A stretch of DNA of 37,512 bases from a virus. The DNA lies in the IMG/VR virus record IMGVR_UViG_3300044611_001527, positions 1-37,512 of that record, one strand, 5' to 3'. The position numbers were made by a program, and so were the translations under genes. This document shows positions 1-6,190 of this stretch, one piece after another; positions within the stretch are counted from its first letter, which is position 1; every line of letters starts with the position of its first letter. The notes beneath the pieces were generated by a model that had not been told where the DNA came from, did not search any database, and was given only the letters and a program-made list of their open reading frames with translations.

Positions 1-51
1 GTCACTGACTGGTGAGTGTCACTGACTGGTGAGTGTCACTGACTGGTGAGT
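1..51. repeat. Three perfect 17-bp tandem repeats at the left edge
   Basis: The unit GTCACTGACTGGTGAGT is repeated exactly three times with no spacer (1-17, 18-34, 35-51) and is followed by a degenerate partial copy. The array starts at the first base of the window, so it may extend further left. The same GTCACTGACT core recurs in the longer hairpin repeats at 69-203. No reading frame uses this stretch. It could be part of an origin, a genome-end structure or a slippage-prone spacer; the sequence does not decide. Confidence 0.9.
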
Positions 52-68
52 GTCAGTGAGTGAAGCAT

Positions 69-203
69 CATTCACTGACGTATGCCATTCACTGACTGAC
101 GTATGCCAGTGAGTGACGGGCGCTTGTCAATGAACCCCCATTCATTGACTGACGTTTGTCAGTGAATGAGCGTTCATTCACTGACTGACGATAGCCAGCG
201 AGG
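69..203. repeat. Degenerate direct repeats, each an imperfect hairpin
   Basis: Four copies of a unit of about 30 bp lie at 69-85 (short), 86-116, 139-170 and 175-203. Each begins CATTCA(C/T)TGACTGACG, apart from the first copy, which lacks one ACTG. Copies two to four then have three A/T-rich bases followed by G(C/T)CAG(T/C)GA. The two halves are near-complementary; in 139-170 CATTCATTGAC can pair with GTCAGTGAATG with one wobble. Units that are both direct repeats and hairpins suggest protein-binding sites or structured DNA, as in some origins. No gene overlaps them. Confidence 0.8.
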
Positions 204-243
204 CCCCCGGGCATCCCCCCGCGCCCCCGCGCCCCCTCCCCCC
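204..243 (-). other. G-quadruplex candidate (i-motif on + strand)
   Basis: The + strand has C tracts of 6, 5, 5 and 6 bases at 215-220, 224-228, 232-236 and 238-243, separated by GCG, GCG and a single T, with a further C5 tract at 204-208. The - strand therefore reads as four long G runs with loops of 1, 3 and 3 bases, a textbook intramolecular G-quadruplex pattern. It directly adjoins the hairpin repeats at 69-203. Folding is inferred from pattern only. Confidence 0.7.
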
Positions 244-289
244 GATAGGCTTCAGAATTCGCGCGTCGTTTTTATAACCATCGAAACCC

Positions 290-310
290 CATTAAGCTAC
301 ACTTAACGCG
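290..310 (+). promoter_or_regulatory. Semi-palindromic TTAAG box, copy 1
   Basis: The site reads CATTAAGC, then TACA, then CTTAACGCG. It shares both arms exactly with the box at 8088-8108 (opposite strand), and matches most positions of the copies at 2338-2358, 8050-8070 and 15805-15825. All copies lie between genes. Here the nearest rightward gene starts at 859, so this copy may instead serve a leftward transcript outside the window. Operator, promoter element or RNA 5'-end element are all possible. Confidence 0.55.
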
Positions 311-322
311 TAACAGAGCGCG

Positions 323-350
323 GGCTGGTGGGCTCATGGCTGGTGGGCTC
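323..350. repeat. GGCTGGTGGGCTC direct repeat
   Basis: A 13-bp unit occurs twice (323-335 and 338-350) separated by two bases, followed by a degenerate GGGCTGGCTGCTGGG. It is part of the non-coding stretch 1-858 and has no visible coding role. Short near-tandem duplications like this recur in several gaps of the window. Confidence 0.75.
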
Positions 351-385
351 TGGGCTGGCTGCTGGGTGGAGTGGTAGAGTTTCGG

Positions 386-414
386 TTGACTATTATTCTG
401 GGTTATTATTTATA
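386..414 (+). promoter_or_regulatory. Possible sigma70-type promoter
   Basis: TTGACT (386-391) is followed 17 bases later by TTTATA (409-414) in an AT-rich patch that contrasts with the GC-rich surroundings; TATTAT at 404-409 matches -10 better but is too close. No convincing gene starts within the next 400 bases, so it would give a long leader before 859. The stretch between this site and 764 holds only short GC-rich inverted repeats (540-555; 678-683 with 695-700). Confidence 0.35.
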
Positions 415-763
415 GAGTGGATGGGTATCTGGTGGGGCTTTCGTCGGTAACTTGGGTGTACCTCAGACGTGGGGCAGGTGAGCTGCTATGGACACTTCCG
501 CGGCACTTCCCGCAGGCCCCGCGCGAACCGTACCCCCAAGAACCCCCGGGTGTTCGGACATAGGGCGAGGCGGGCTCAAGCCGACAGGACGCCTCGGCAA
601 GACATCTCGGCTGGACCGTACCTCCCAACAACCAACCCACGCACGCCTCATGGTCCTCTTGGGGCAGAAACTTCGGAGTGCGATCTCACCCACCTCGCAC
701 GACCGTGCTTCGGGCCCGCTGCGTCGGCCGCGCGTCAGGGCGAACTTTTCTTGTGGGGAGAAG

Positions 764-792
764 TTGGCGCTGCGCAGGCTGCTGGTTATAGT
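764..792 (+). promoter_or_regulatory. sigma70-like promoter for the 859-1614 gene
   Basis: TTGGCG at 764-769 and TATAGT at 787-792 are separated by 17 bases, the optimal spacing. The -10 matches five of six consensus bases and the -35 four of six. Transcription would begin near 799 and leave about 60 bases before the start codon at 859, which has AGGA at a suitable distance. This is the best bacterial-type promoter in the left gap. Confidence 0.55.
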
Positions 793-858
793 AAGAGTGC
801 CCGGTGAGAAGAACCCCGCCGGACCTCCCAGACCAAATCGCTCAGTAGGACATTCATC

Positions 859-1614
859 ATGGCTCGCCCCGCATCCGCCCCCGTCACCTACACCGCCGAA
901 GACATCGCCACTATCGCCGCCAAGTCGCCGCTTGAGCTGACCGCGCTCGACCGTCAGCGGCTCGCCAAGTACCAGCGCGATCAGGCTTCGTCCGTGAACC
1001 AGCCCGTCGAGGATGCCTTCACGGCGATGCACAATCAGGCCATTCGGAACCGCCTCGCGGTTCGCGACTTCATTCTCGCCGAGGCCGCGCTCGCGGATTC
1101 CCGCGCCGAGCTGGAGAACGTGGTGGTCAGCCAGGGCCTCACCAAGACCCTGAAGGCCAGCAAGACCCCGGGCAAGGGCCGCCAGGAGGACCTGGTTGTC
1201 CCGGCCATCCCGGTGCGGCGCACCTCGTTCGCGGATGCGATGGGCATTCAGGAGCAGATTCTTGAGGACAACGAGAACCCCGGCACCGTGCTTCCCGCGC
1301 TTGTCGGTCGTCAGCTCGCCATCTCCGTCTTCGAGCCCTGCATCGCCGCCCAGGCGCCCGCGAGCACGATCGCTCTCCTCGTCCGCGCCGGGGTGCTTGC
1401 CCCGGAGAAGACCGAGGGCGCCGAGCGCAGCTCCGGCAAGTACGTTGTGACCGGCCGCCTCGTGTCCCGCGAGGACATGGAGAAGCTGGTTGAGCGGCAG
1501 GCCAAGGAGGAGGCTACGGCTTCCGAGGCTTCCGAGGCTGGCGCCGAGTCGGCTCCGGTCGTCGCGGAGGCCCCCAAGAAGGGCGGTCGCGGGAGCAAGC
1601 GCGCTTCGGCCTGA
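859..1614 (+). CDS. Unknown phage protein with low-complexity basic C-terminus (251 aa)
   Basis: I do not recognise the family. The start follows AGGA about 8 bases upstream and a good promoter at 764-792. The first ~190 residues look like a mixed helical folded domain, with a charged middle (SKTPGKGRQED). The last ~45 residues are Ala/Glu/Ser-rich with repeated SEA units and end in a basic GGRGSKRASA tail, a layout often seen in proteins with a disordered nucleic-acid-contacting tail. It stands alone on its strand, closed by a strong hairpin at 1641-1666, and lies away from the head genes. A DNA-binding or early role is a guess from the tail and promoter only. Confidence 0.85.
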   Translation: MARPASAPVTYTAEDIATIAAKSPLELTALDRQRLAKYQRDQASSVNQPVEDAFTAMHNQAIRNRLAVRDFILAEAALADSRAELENVVVSQGLTKTLKASKTPGKGRQEDLVVPAIPVRRTSFADAMGIQEQILEDNENPGTVLPALVGRQLAISVFEPCIAAQAPASTIALLVRAGVLAPEKTEGAERSSGKYVVTGRLVSREDMEKLVERQAKEEATASEASEAGAESAPVVAEAPKKGGRGSKRASA

Positions 1615-1640
1615 TACGCCATCTGGGTAGGTAACAAGAG

Positions 1641-1678
1641 GGGGAGAGGACTTCGGTTCTCTCCCCTTCTTCGTTGTT
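1641..1678 (+). terminator. Rho-independent terminator with UUCG tetraloop
   Basis: GGGGAGAGGAC (1641-1651) pairs with GTTCTCTCCCC (1656-1666), 11 pairs including one G-U, closing a C(UUCG)G tetraloop, which is exceptionally stable. TTCTTCGTTGTT follows. It lies about 27 bases after the stop of the 859-1614 gene and ends that transcript. Confidence 0.85.
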
Positions 1679-1765
1679 GGCGCTGACCAGGTGCGCGGGG
1701 CTCCGCAACGGAGAAATGCGGGGGAGGGCGGCGCGGTTTGGGCAGATTTTCACAGGTAAAATAAA

Positions 1766-1798
1766 GGAGTACCGGATCTCTCCGGCACTCCTATTTTA
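1766..1798. terminator. Bidirectional terminator between convergent genes
   Basis: GGAGTACCGG (1766-1775) and CCGGCACTCC (1782-1791) form a 10-pair stem with one wobble pair and a six-base loop. On the + strand TATTTTA follows; on the - strand TTTATTTTA follows. The stem sits directly beyond the stop codon of the - strand gene 1799-2326 and behind the first terminator, so it can stop transcription from both sides. Confidence 0.85.
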
Positions 1799-2326
1799 CT
1801 ATCGGCGACCAGGGATTGGGGGCAGGTCCATCCACCACACAGGCGGCGCATCTTTCTGCCTAAACATCAAATCGTCAAACATAAACTTGCCCAGTGGATC
1901 ATCAATACGCATTCCACTGGTTACCGCCCTATCGTCGTTCCAGGCGAACAATACGCGCTGCTCGAACTTAGGAGGGTCAGTAGCTACATCGCGCCACGTA
2001 GGGCTCTTGAGGTTTAGCAAGAAGGTCAACGCGTCCTTCACCGAAAGGCGGTGAATCCTGTGCGAGCCAGCCTGAGCTGCTTTATCTGTCGGCACTCGCG
2101 TAACATACATTGCCAAAGTGTGCTCCAGTGCTTCGACAATGGCGTAGGGTTTGGCCAAACTTTCGCGAATAATGTTTAGCAGCGGAGGCTCCAAGCTGGA
2201 CGGGCGGGACTCTTGGTAGATATGCCCGTTTGGACATCGCTGTTCATCGCGCCCTCCGCCAAGGTACGCACGGTCGTGAAACTCAAACTCGGCTTTGCAC
2301 GTAGGACAAGTGGCTAAGACAATCAT
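1799..2326 (-). CDS. Zinc-ribbon-like unknown protein (175 aa)
   Basis: Residues 7-10 (CPTC) and 31-35 (CPNGH) form a possible metal-binding ribbon at the N-terminus; the remaining ~140 residues match no family I know. The start has GAGGAG 7 bases upstream. It is the last gene leftwards on the - strand but is separated from the scaffold-like gene by a terminator at 2731-2762 and a repeat-filled gap, so it is probably its own transcript. A TTAAG box at 2338-2358 lies only 11 bases before the start codon, so that box is likely its control site or within its leader. A strong terminator follows immediately. Function unknown; a small regulatory or nucleic-acid-binding role is possible. Confidence 0.85.
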   Translation of the reverse strand: MIVLATCPTCKAEFEFHDRAYLGGGRDEQRCPNGHIYQESRPSSLEPPLLNIIRESLAKPYAIVEALEHTLAMYVTRVPTDKAAQAGSHRIHRLSVKDALTFLLNLKSPTWRDVATDPPKFEQRVLFAWNDDRAVTSGMRIDDPLGKFMFDDLMFRQKDAPPVWWMDLPPIPGRR

Positions 2327-2337
2327 GCTTCACTCCT

Positions 2338-2358
2338 CGGTAAGCTGTACTTAACCGC
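2338..2358 (+). promoter_or_regulatory. Semi-palindromic TTAAG box, copy 2
   Basis: The site reads CGGTAAGC, TGTA, CTTAACCGC, matching the arms of the 290 and 8088 copies with small changes. It ends 11 bases upstream of the - strand start codon at 2326, just beyond the ribosome-binding site. That position fits a promoter-proximal operator or a 5'-untranslated structure. Confidence 0.5.
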
Positions 2359-2595
2359 AAGGTAGCGAGAGCGCAAGGGCGTTCGGGGCTCCGCACGGGA
2401 AGTCGTGGTGGGAGGGGCGGCGCCGTGGTGTGTCATTTCGCCCACTTTCGCAGCTCGGAGCGCGTGGTTTTTAACCCCCGTTTTCACCCCGCAGCGTCCC
2501 AACGTGCGAACCAGGAGTGCTGCTGGTAGGGCGCGAGGGCATCTCAGGGCGTCATCTTGTGGCATGTTCGCGGGCATGGACTCAGGGCGTTTCAA

Positions 2596-2723
2596 ACCCT
2601 ACCAGAGTACCCTACCAGAGTACCCTACTGCGAATCCTACTGCGAACCCTACCACAGTCATTCAGTATCTCATTCAGTATCTCATTCAGTATCTCAGGGC
2701 ATGAACTCATGGCATGAACTCAT
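2596..2723. repeat. Three consecutive 12-13 bp tandem arrays
   Basis: First, ACCCTACCAGAGT is present twice exactly (2596-2608, 2609-2621), followed by degenerate copies at 2622-2633, 2634-2645 and 2646-2658. Second, CATTCAGTATCT is present three times exactly (2659-2670, 2671-2682, 2683-2694). Third, GGCATGAACTCAT is present twice exactly (2698-2710, 2711-2723). The arrays are in the non-coding gap 2327-2880; the rest of that gap (about 2360-2595) shows nothing I can assign. Repeat identity suggests recent duplication. Confidence 0.9.
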
Positions 2724-2730
2724 GACGTAG

Positions 2731-2762
2731 AAAACCCCCGGAAACCATTACTGGCCCGGGGG
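2731..2762 (-). terminator. Terminator for the scaffold-portal-terminase transcript
   Basis: On the - strand CCCCCGG and CCGGGGG (2756-2762 and 2735-2741) form a GC-rich stem around a 14-base loop and are followed by TTTTC. It lies about 120 bases after the stop of the 2881-3732 gene and should end the leftward head operon. Confidence 0.75.
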
Positions 2763-2771
2763 CTGGTGAAC

Positions 2772-2818
2772 AAGCTGTAGTGTGGTATGGTGGGTGTGAT
2801 GGGTGTGACGGGTGTAGT
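2772..2818. repeat. AAGCTGTAGTG half-box and 9-bp tandem repeat
   Basis: AAGCTGTAGTG at 2772-2782 is identical to part of the TTAAG box at 15805-15825 (opposite strand). Next to it GGGTGTGAT, GGGTGTGAC and GGGTGTAGT follow in tandem (2792-2818). Both are non-coding, between the terminator at 2731-2762 and the scaffold-like gene end. Whether the half-box is functional is unknown. Confidence 0.5.
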
Positions 2819-2880
2819 GTAGTAGGTGGTATGCTTGATATCACACCACCCATCACTTACTTGTACTACTCCAGTTCTAC

Positions 2881-3732
2881 CTACGCCTTCTTGGCCATCC
2901 ACTCCGCCAGGTAGTTCTTCTTCTTTCCGGCAGCGTCCTTCGGCATGTCACCCGCGCTCGTCTCGCTCATCGCGGGCGGGTTGCGCTTGAGGCCCGGAAT
3001 GCCAGCGACCACATCTGCGGCGGCGGCCTTGCCCTCCTCGCGCGAGGCGGCGGGCTTCGGCTCCTCGGCCTTGGGCTCGACCTTGGGCTCGGGGGCCTTC
3101 TTGCCGTTCTTGCGGGCGGTGCCGATGGCGACCATCACGGCGTTCGGGGCGTGCTCGAAGAGGTCGGCGTCGTCCTTCAGCGCGTCGTAGTAGGCGTCGA
3201 TGCCCTTCATCACTTCCTCGTCATCCGCCAGGTCCGGGGCCTCGGCAGCGACCGATTCGCGCAGGTGCTTGACGAGCTGGCTGAGAAGGTGCTTCTGATA
3301 CTTGTCATTCTCGGACTTCAGCGAGCCGTTGGCGGTCTCCATCTCGGCGAGCTTCGACTTCAAATCTTCCAGCTCAGCAATCATCTTCTCCTTGTCACCG
3401 TCGGCCGCCGCGTCGGTAACGTCCTTGACTTCCTTCTCCAGCATATCTTCGGTCGCGTCCGGCAGGTCGGAATCGGCGAGCAGATCGTGGAGGCCGCGGA
3501 TGTGGCTCTTCACACTGTCGGGCGTCTTGCCCCAGTCCTCACCAATTGACTTGCCCATGTGCGCGTCCCACGGGTCGGCCTCTTCGGTGCCCTCCGCCAT
3601 GGAATCTTCCTTGGGCAAAAGCTCATCGGCGAGCTTCATCGCGCCCGCCTCGTCAACTCCGGCGGCGTCGAATGCGGCCTTGCCGGCTTGAACATCTTCG
3701 GGGGTGTACTGCGGGGACTGGGGCATTAGCAT
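2881..3732 (-). CDS. Probable capsid scaffolding protein (283 aa)
   Basis: A scaffold helps the coat protein assemble into a procapsid and then leaves. The protein is highly acidic, Glu/Asp/Ala/Lys-rich, with a predicted coiled coil around residues 115-160 (charged heptads after KEKMIAELEDL). The Pro/Ala/Lys-rich linker near 210-240 leads to a short basic C-terminus ending in AEWMAKKA. That is the usual scaffold layout, in which the basic C-terminal helix binds coat. It lies downstream of the portal gene on the same strand, as expected. Start ATG has AGGAG six bases upstream; a second ATG two codons on is possible. No sequence motif proves the role, so the call rests on composition and position. 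Confidence 0.65.
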   Translation of the reverse strand: MLMPQSPQYTPEDVQAGKAAFDAAGVDEAGAMKLADELLPKEDSMAEGTEEADPWDAHMGKSIGEDWGKTPDSVKSHIRGLHDLLADSDLPDATEDMLEKEVKDVTDAAADGDKEKMIAELEDLKSKLAEMETANGSLKSENDKYQKHLLSQLVKHLRESVAAEAPDLADDEEVMKGIDAYYDALKDDADLFEHAPNAVMVAIGTARKNGKKAPEPKVEPKAEEPKPAASREEGKAAAADVVAGIPGLKRNPPAMSETSAGDMPKDAAGKKKNYLAEWMAKKA

Positions 3733-3799
3733 TTGGAACTCCTGTTAGGTCGAGGCTAACCGAAGTCGGCCCCGACCGCCAGCCATTAAGCGATGCGCG

Positions 3800-4309
3800 T
3801 CACTGGTTGCGCAACATCCCGCTCTTCTCCTGCTCAGAGCGGCGGGCCCTGGCACGGCGGTCGCGGGCATCGACCTCTGCTTCGGTGTGACCCCAGGTGC
3901 TACGGCGATTCTCGATAATCTGGTGTTTTCGCGTCTCGTACTGGAGCTTCCTGAAGTTGTCATCCACGCGAACAAGGGTCTTGCCGGGATTGGCGGCCTC
4001 TGTCTCGGCGACCTTGGCGTTCCACTCGCCGCGCGAAATCCACTTGCCCGGAGCAATCTCCACGTCGCACATGCCATACACTTGCGGGGCGCCGTACTCG
4101 CCGCTCGAAAGCTCGTCATCGTCGGTCAGCTTGCTGAGCCGTCGGAACTCGGTCGCGGCACCGCACTTGACGCAGCAGTGCTTCTCCAAGCTACTGACGG
4201 TGGCGCGGACTTCAAGGTAGCCACACGCTTCGTTGGTGCAGAAGCGGTTCTCAATGGTGTTAAAGCCTTTGTCGGCCTTGGAAGTGGATGGATGCGGAAG
4301 ATTGGGCAT
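3800..4309 (-). CDS. Zinc-ribbon-like protein in the head operon (169 aa)
   Basis: Cysteines at residues 24 and 29 and the CCVKC cluster at 45-49 suggest a four-cysteine zinc ribbon in the N-terminal third. The C-terminal ~60 residues are strongly charged and helical, ending in an Arg-rich stretch (DRRARARRSEQEK). I do not recognise the family. It sits between portal and scaffold genes on the same strand, 67 bases downstream of the portal stop and 67 upstream of the scaffold start, with AAGGAA ahead of its ATG. Its place suggests a small head-assembly or packaging accessory role, but a nucleic-acid-binding regulator is as likely. Confidence 0.8.
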   Translation of the reverse strand: MPNLPHPSTSKADKGFNTIENRFCTNEACGYLEVRATVSSLEKHCCVKCGAATEFRRLSKLTDDDELSSGEYGAPQVYGMCDVEIAPGKWISRGEWNAKVAETEAANPGKTLVRVDDNFRKLQYETRKHQIIENRRSTWGHTEAEVDARDRRARARRSEQEKSGMLRNQ

Positions 4310-4377
4310 GACGGCGTTCCTTTATACGATGGAAGGGGTGGGGTGTTGTGCGGGGTACTGTCTGGCGCGACTAAATC

Positions 4378-6150
4378 TCAAAGCTCAGGCATCTCAGGGG
4401 GAGCTTCAGCGGGCATCTCAGGTGGCATTTCAGGAGGCATCATCTCAGGACCAGGACCAGGACCAGGTGCAGGGGCGGCGGGTGGTGCGGCGGCCTGGAG
4501 CTGGGCCAGCATCTCCGGCGGCACCGTACCCCCAGAACCACCAGCAGCAGTCGCTTGGTCAGGCGGTGGAAGCATGCCATTCGGAGTCGCCTCAGCGTCC
4601 GGAACTTGTTTCTTCAAGTCCGGTGGCATACCCAGCATGTCAACCAGGTAGTGTTGTAGCTTGATAGAGTCGATGCCCTGCATGCTCTGGAGCAACGGCA
4701 GCCAGTTCTGCATCACTTCGGCGAGAACCGCCGGGTTGTCCTTCAGCGGCGAGTAGGCAACGGCCTCAAACTGCAACGACATCTTCGCGAGAATCTTCGG
4801 AGTCAGCTTGCCGTACCGCCCATCGAGGTACTGAATCCCCTCGGCGGGCAACAAGTCCTGCATGATTCGAAGGACTCGTCGCGCGACTGCCTCAAGCGCG
4901 CGGTTCAGCCGGGTAACGCGCGTGGCCAATCGGCTGTCAAGCTGGGCCTCCATCATCTGGAGTTCCTTCGCCGTGCGCACGTTCATCTGCCGCCCGCGCG
5001 AGGCTTCCACGAAGGCCGACTCGCTGGCGGCGTAGCCAATCAGGCGGTCCAGCAGTGTCGCGATTTCGGGCGGAAGTGCCGGCATCGGAGTCGGCATGAG
5101 CACTTCATCGAGCGGGCGCTGCGAATCCCCACTGCCGGTGCGCTCCAGCGGTACATACGAGAACACATTGTTGCGGCCCTTCTCGCCCTCAGCCGCCGCA
5201 ATCGAGGACGGCTCGATTTGGCCCTTGTCGTAGAACATACCAGGGACCATCTTGCTCACAATGGTTAGCACCAAAGTCAGCAAACTGTCCATCTGGTGCT
5301 GCGTCTTCTGAATGAGGCCGGCCTCAGCGAGTCCACCCGTGCTATATCCGTCGTACACCATGTCGAAGTGGATGTATGGGCTGCCGTATTCCAACTTGTA
5401 GCATGCGAGGATGCAGTTGGTGTCTGGTGAGAACACGGTCATCTCGTTACGGGAGCAGTCCACGTAGTACACCAGATTGACCCAACGCTCAGCGTCAAGA
5501 ATCTGGCGGTCGCGCATCGCGCGGTCCTCGTCCAGAAGCCAATCTGGAAAGCTGGTGCCGTTGATGTGCTCGCATGCCTTCTCGTCAAAGCCGTACTCGG
5601 GCATTTGCGCGATGCGGCGGAACTGGGACAGTGGAATCGTCGCGTATTCCATGTGGTACCGGCACGACTGGTGGTCGCGCGCCGTGCGGTCGTACCAGAA
5701 GCGCGAGGGCTCAATGGTCGAAATCGCGAGCTGGCTGTCACAGTCCACTTCCACCTTGAAGATGCCGCGCTTCGCCGTCAGATTGTCGAAGACGGTGGCG
5801 CGAACATGCTGGTGCATGTCCTGGCTGTCGAAGATGAGTCCCAGCATCTCGTCCAGCGCGGCCTTGTAGCGCTTCACCTTGTCCACTTTGCCGTTCACGC
5901 AAACGCGCGGGTTTGGCGGAACCAGTCCGGCGAGCGCGGTGTCTACAACGCAGTGCGTCAGATTGAAGCTGGCAGTATAGTCGAACCCCGCAGAGTCTCG
6001 CGGGGGACCGTACTTGCGGATGCCACCGAGGTTGTTGAGCGCGCCTCTGTAGCGCAGCAGAATGATGTCGCGCTCGTAGCGAGAGTACGCTTCATAGTCA
6101 TTCTTGTGGGCTGTGATGAGGTTTTCGATCAGGTCGGCGGAAGCGCTCAT
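4378..6150 (-). CDS. Portal protein (590 aa)
   Basis: The portal forms the dodecameric ring at one capsid vertex through which DNA is packaged and ejected. Evidence is its length, its position directly after the large terminase, and portal-like features: an N-terminal helical segment (residues 1-45), the YTASFNLTHCVVDTALAG helix region near residues 60-77, a central mixed domain, and a long helical crown-like region near 370-440. The C-terminal ~55 residues are a Pro/Met/Ala/Gly tail built from repeated PPEMP and GPGPGP units, which is unusual for a portal; these come from tandem short DNA repeats at 4380-4480. The start has GAGGAA six bases upstream. Translation is probably linked to the terminase, with 36 bases between them. 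Confidence 0.85.
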   Translation of the reverse strand: MSASADLIENLITAHKNDYEAYSRYERDIILLRYRGALNNLGGIRKYGPPRDSAGFDYTASFNLTHCVVDTALAGLVPPNPRVCVNGKVDKVKRYKAALDEMLGLIFDSQDMHQHVRATVFDNLTAKRGIFKVEVDCDSQLAISTIEPSRFWYDRTARDHQSCRYHMEYATIPLSQFRRIAQMPEYGFDEKACEHINGTSFPDWLLDEDRAMRDRQILDAERWVNLVYYVDCSRNEMTVFSPDTNCILACYKLEYGSPYIHFDMVYDGYSTGGLAEAGLIQKTQHQMDSLLTLVLTIVSKMVPGMFYDKGQIEPSSIAAAEGEKGRNNVFSYVPLERTGSGDSQRPLDEVLMPTPMPALPPEIATLLDRLIGYAASESAFVEASRGRQMNVRTAKELQMMEAQLDSRLATRVTRLNRALEAVARRVLRIMQDLLPAEGIQYLDGRYGKLTPKILAKMSLQFEAVAYSPLKDNPAVLAEVMQNWLPLLQSMQGIDSIKLQHYLVDMLGMPPDLKKQVPDAEATPNGMLPPPDQATAAGGSGGTVPPEMLAQLQAAAPPAAPAPGPGPGPEMMPPEMPPEMPAEAPPEMPEL

Positions 6151-6167
6151 GGTGATTCCTCGTGAAC

Positions 6168-6190
6168 ATAGGTAATGCGCAGTAACCTAT
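6168..6190. repeat. Inverted repeat across the terminase-portal junction
   Basis: ATAGGT (6168-6173) and ACCTAT (6185-6190) flank TGCGCA-containing spacer. One arm covers the terminase stop codon and the other lies 17 bases before the portal start. In mRNA it could form a small hairpin affecting ribosome transit between the two genes. This is pattern only. Confidence 0.4.

Noticed and set aside
69-203. Possible CRISPR array at the left edge
   Set aside because: The repeats are degenerate, self-complementary and adjacent or irregularly spaced, with no unique spacers of constant length and no cas gene.
488-940. A 150-codon + strand frame with AGGTGA before its ATG
   Set aside because: The product is Pro/Arg/Ser-rich without domain-like patterning and overlaps the well-supported 859 gene by 82 bases in another frame; the reading depends only on a lucky ribosome-like sequence.
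2323-2595. A - strand frame of 90 codons overlapping the start of the 1799-2326 gene
   Set aside because: It starts with TTG, has GC-rich non-gene composition, and reads through the TTAAG box.
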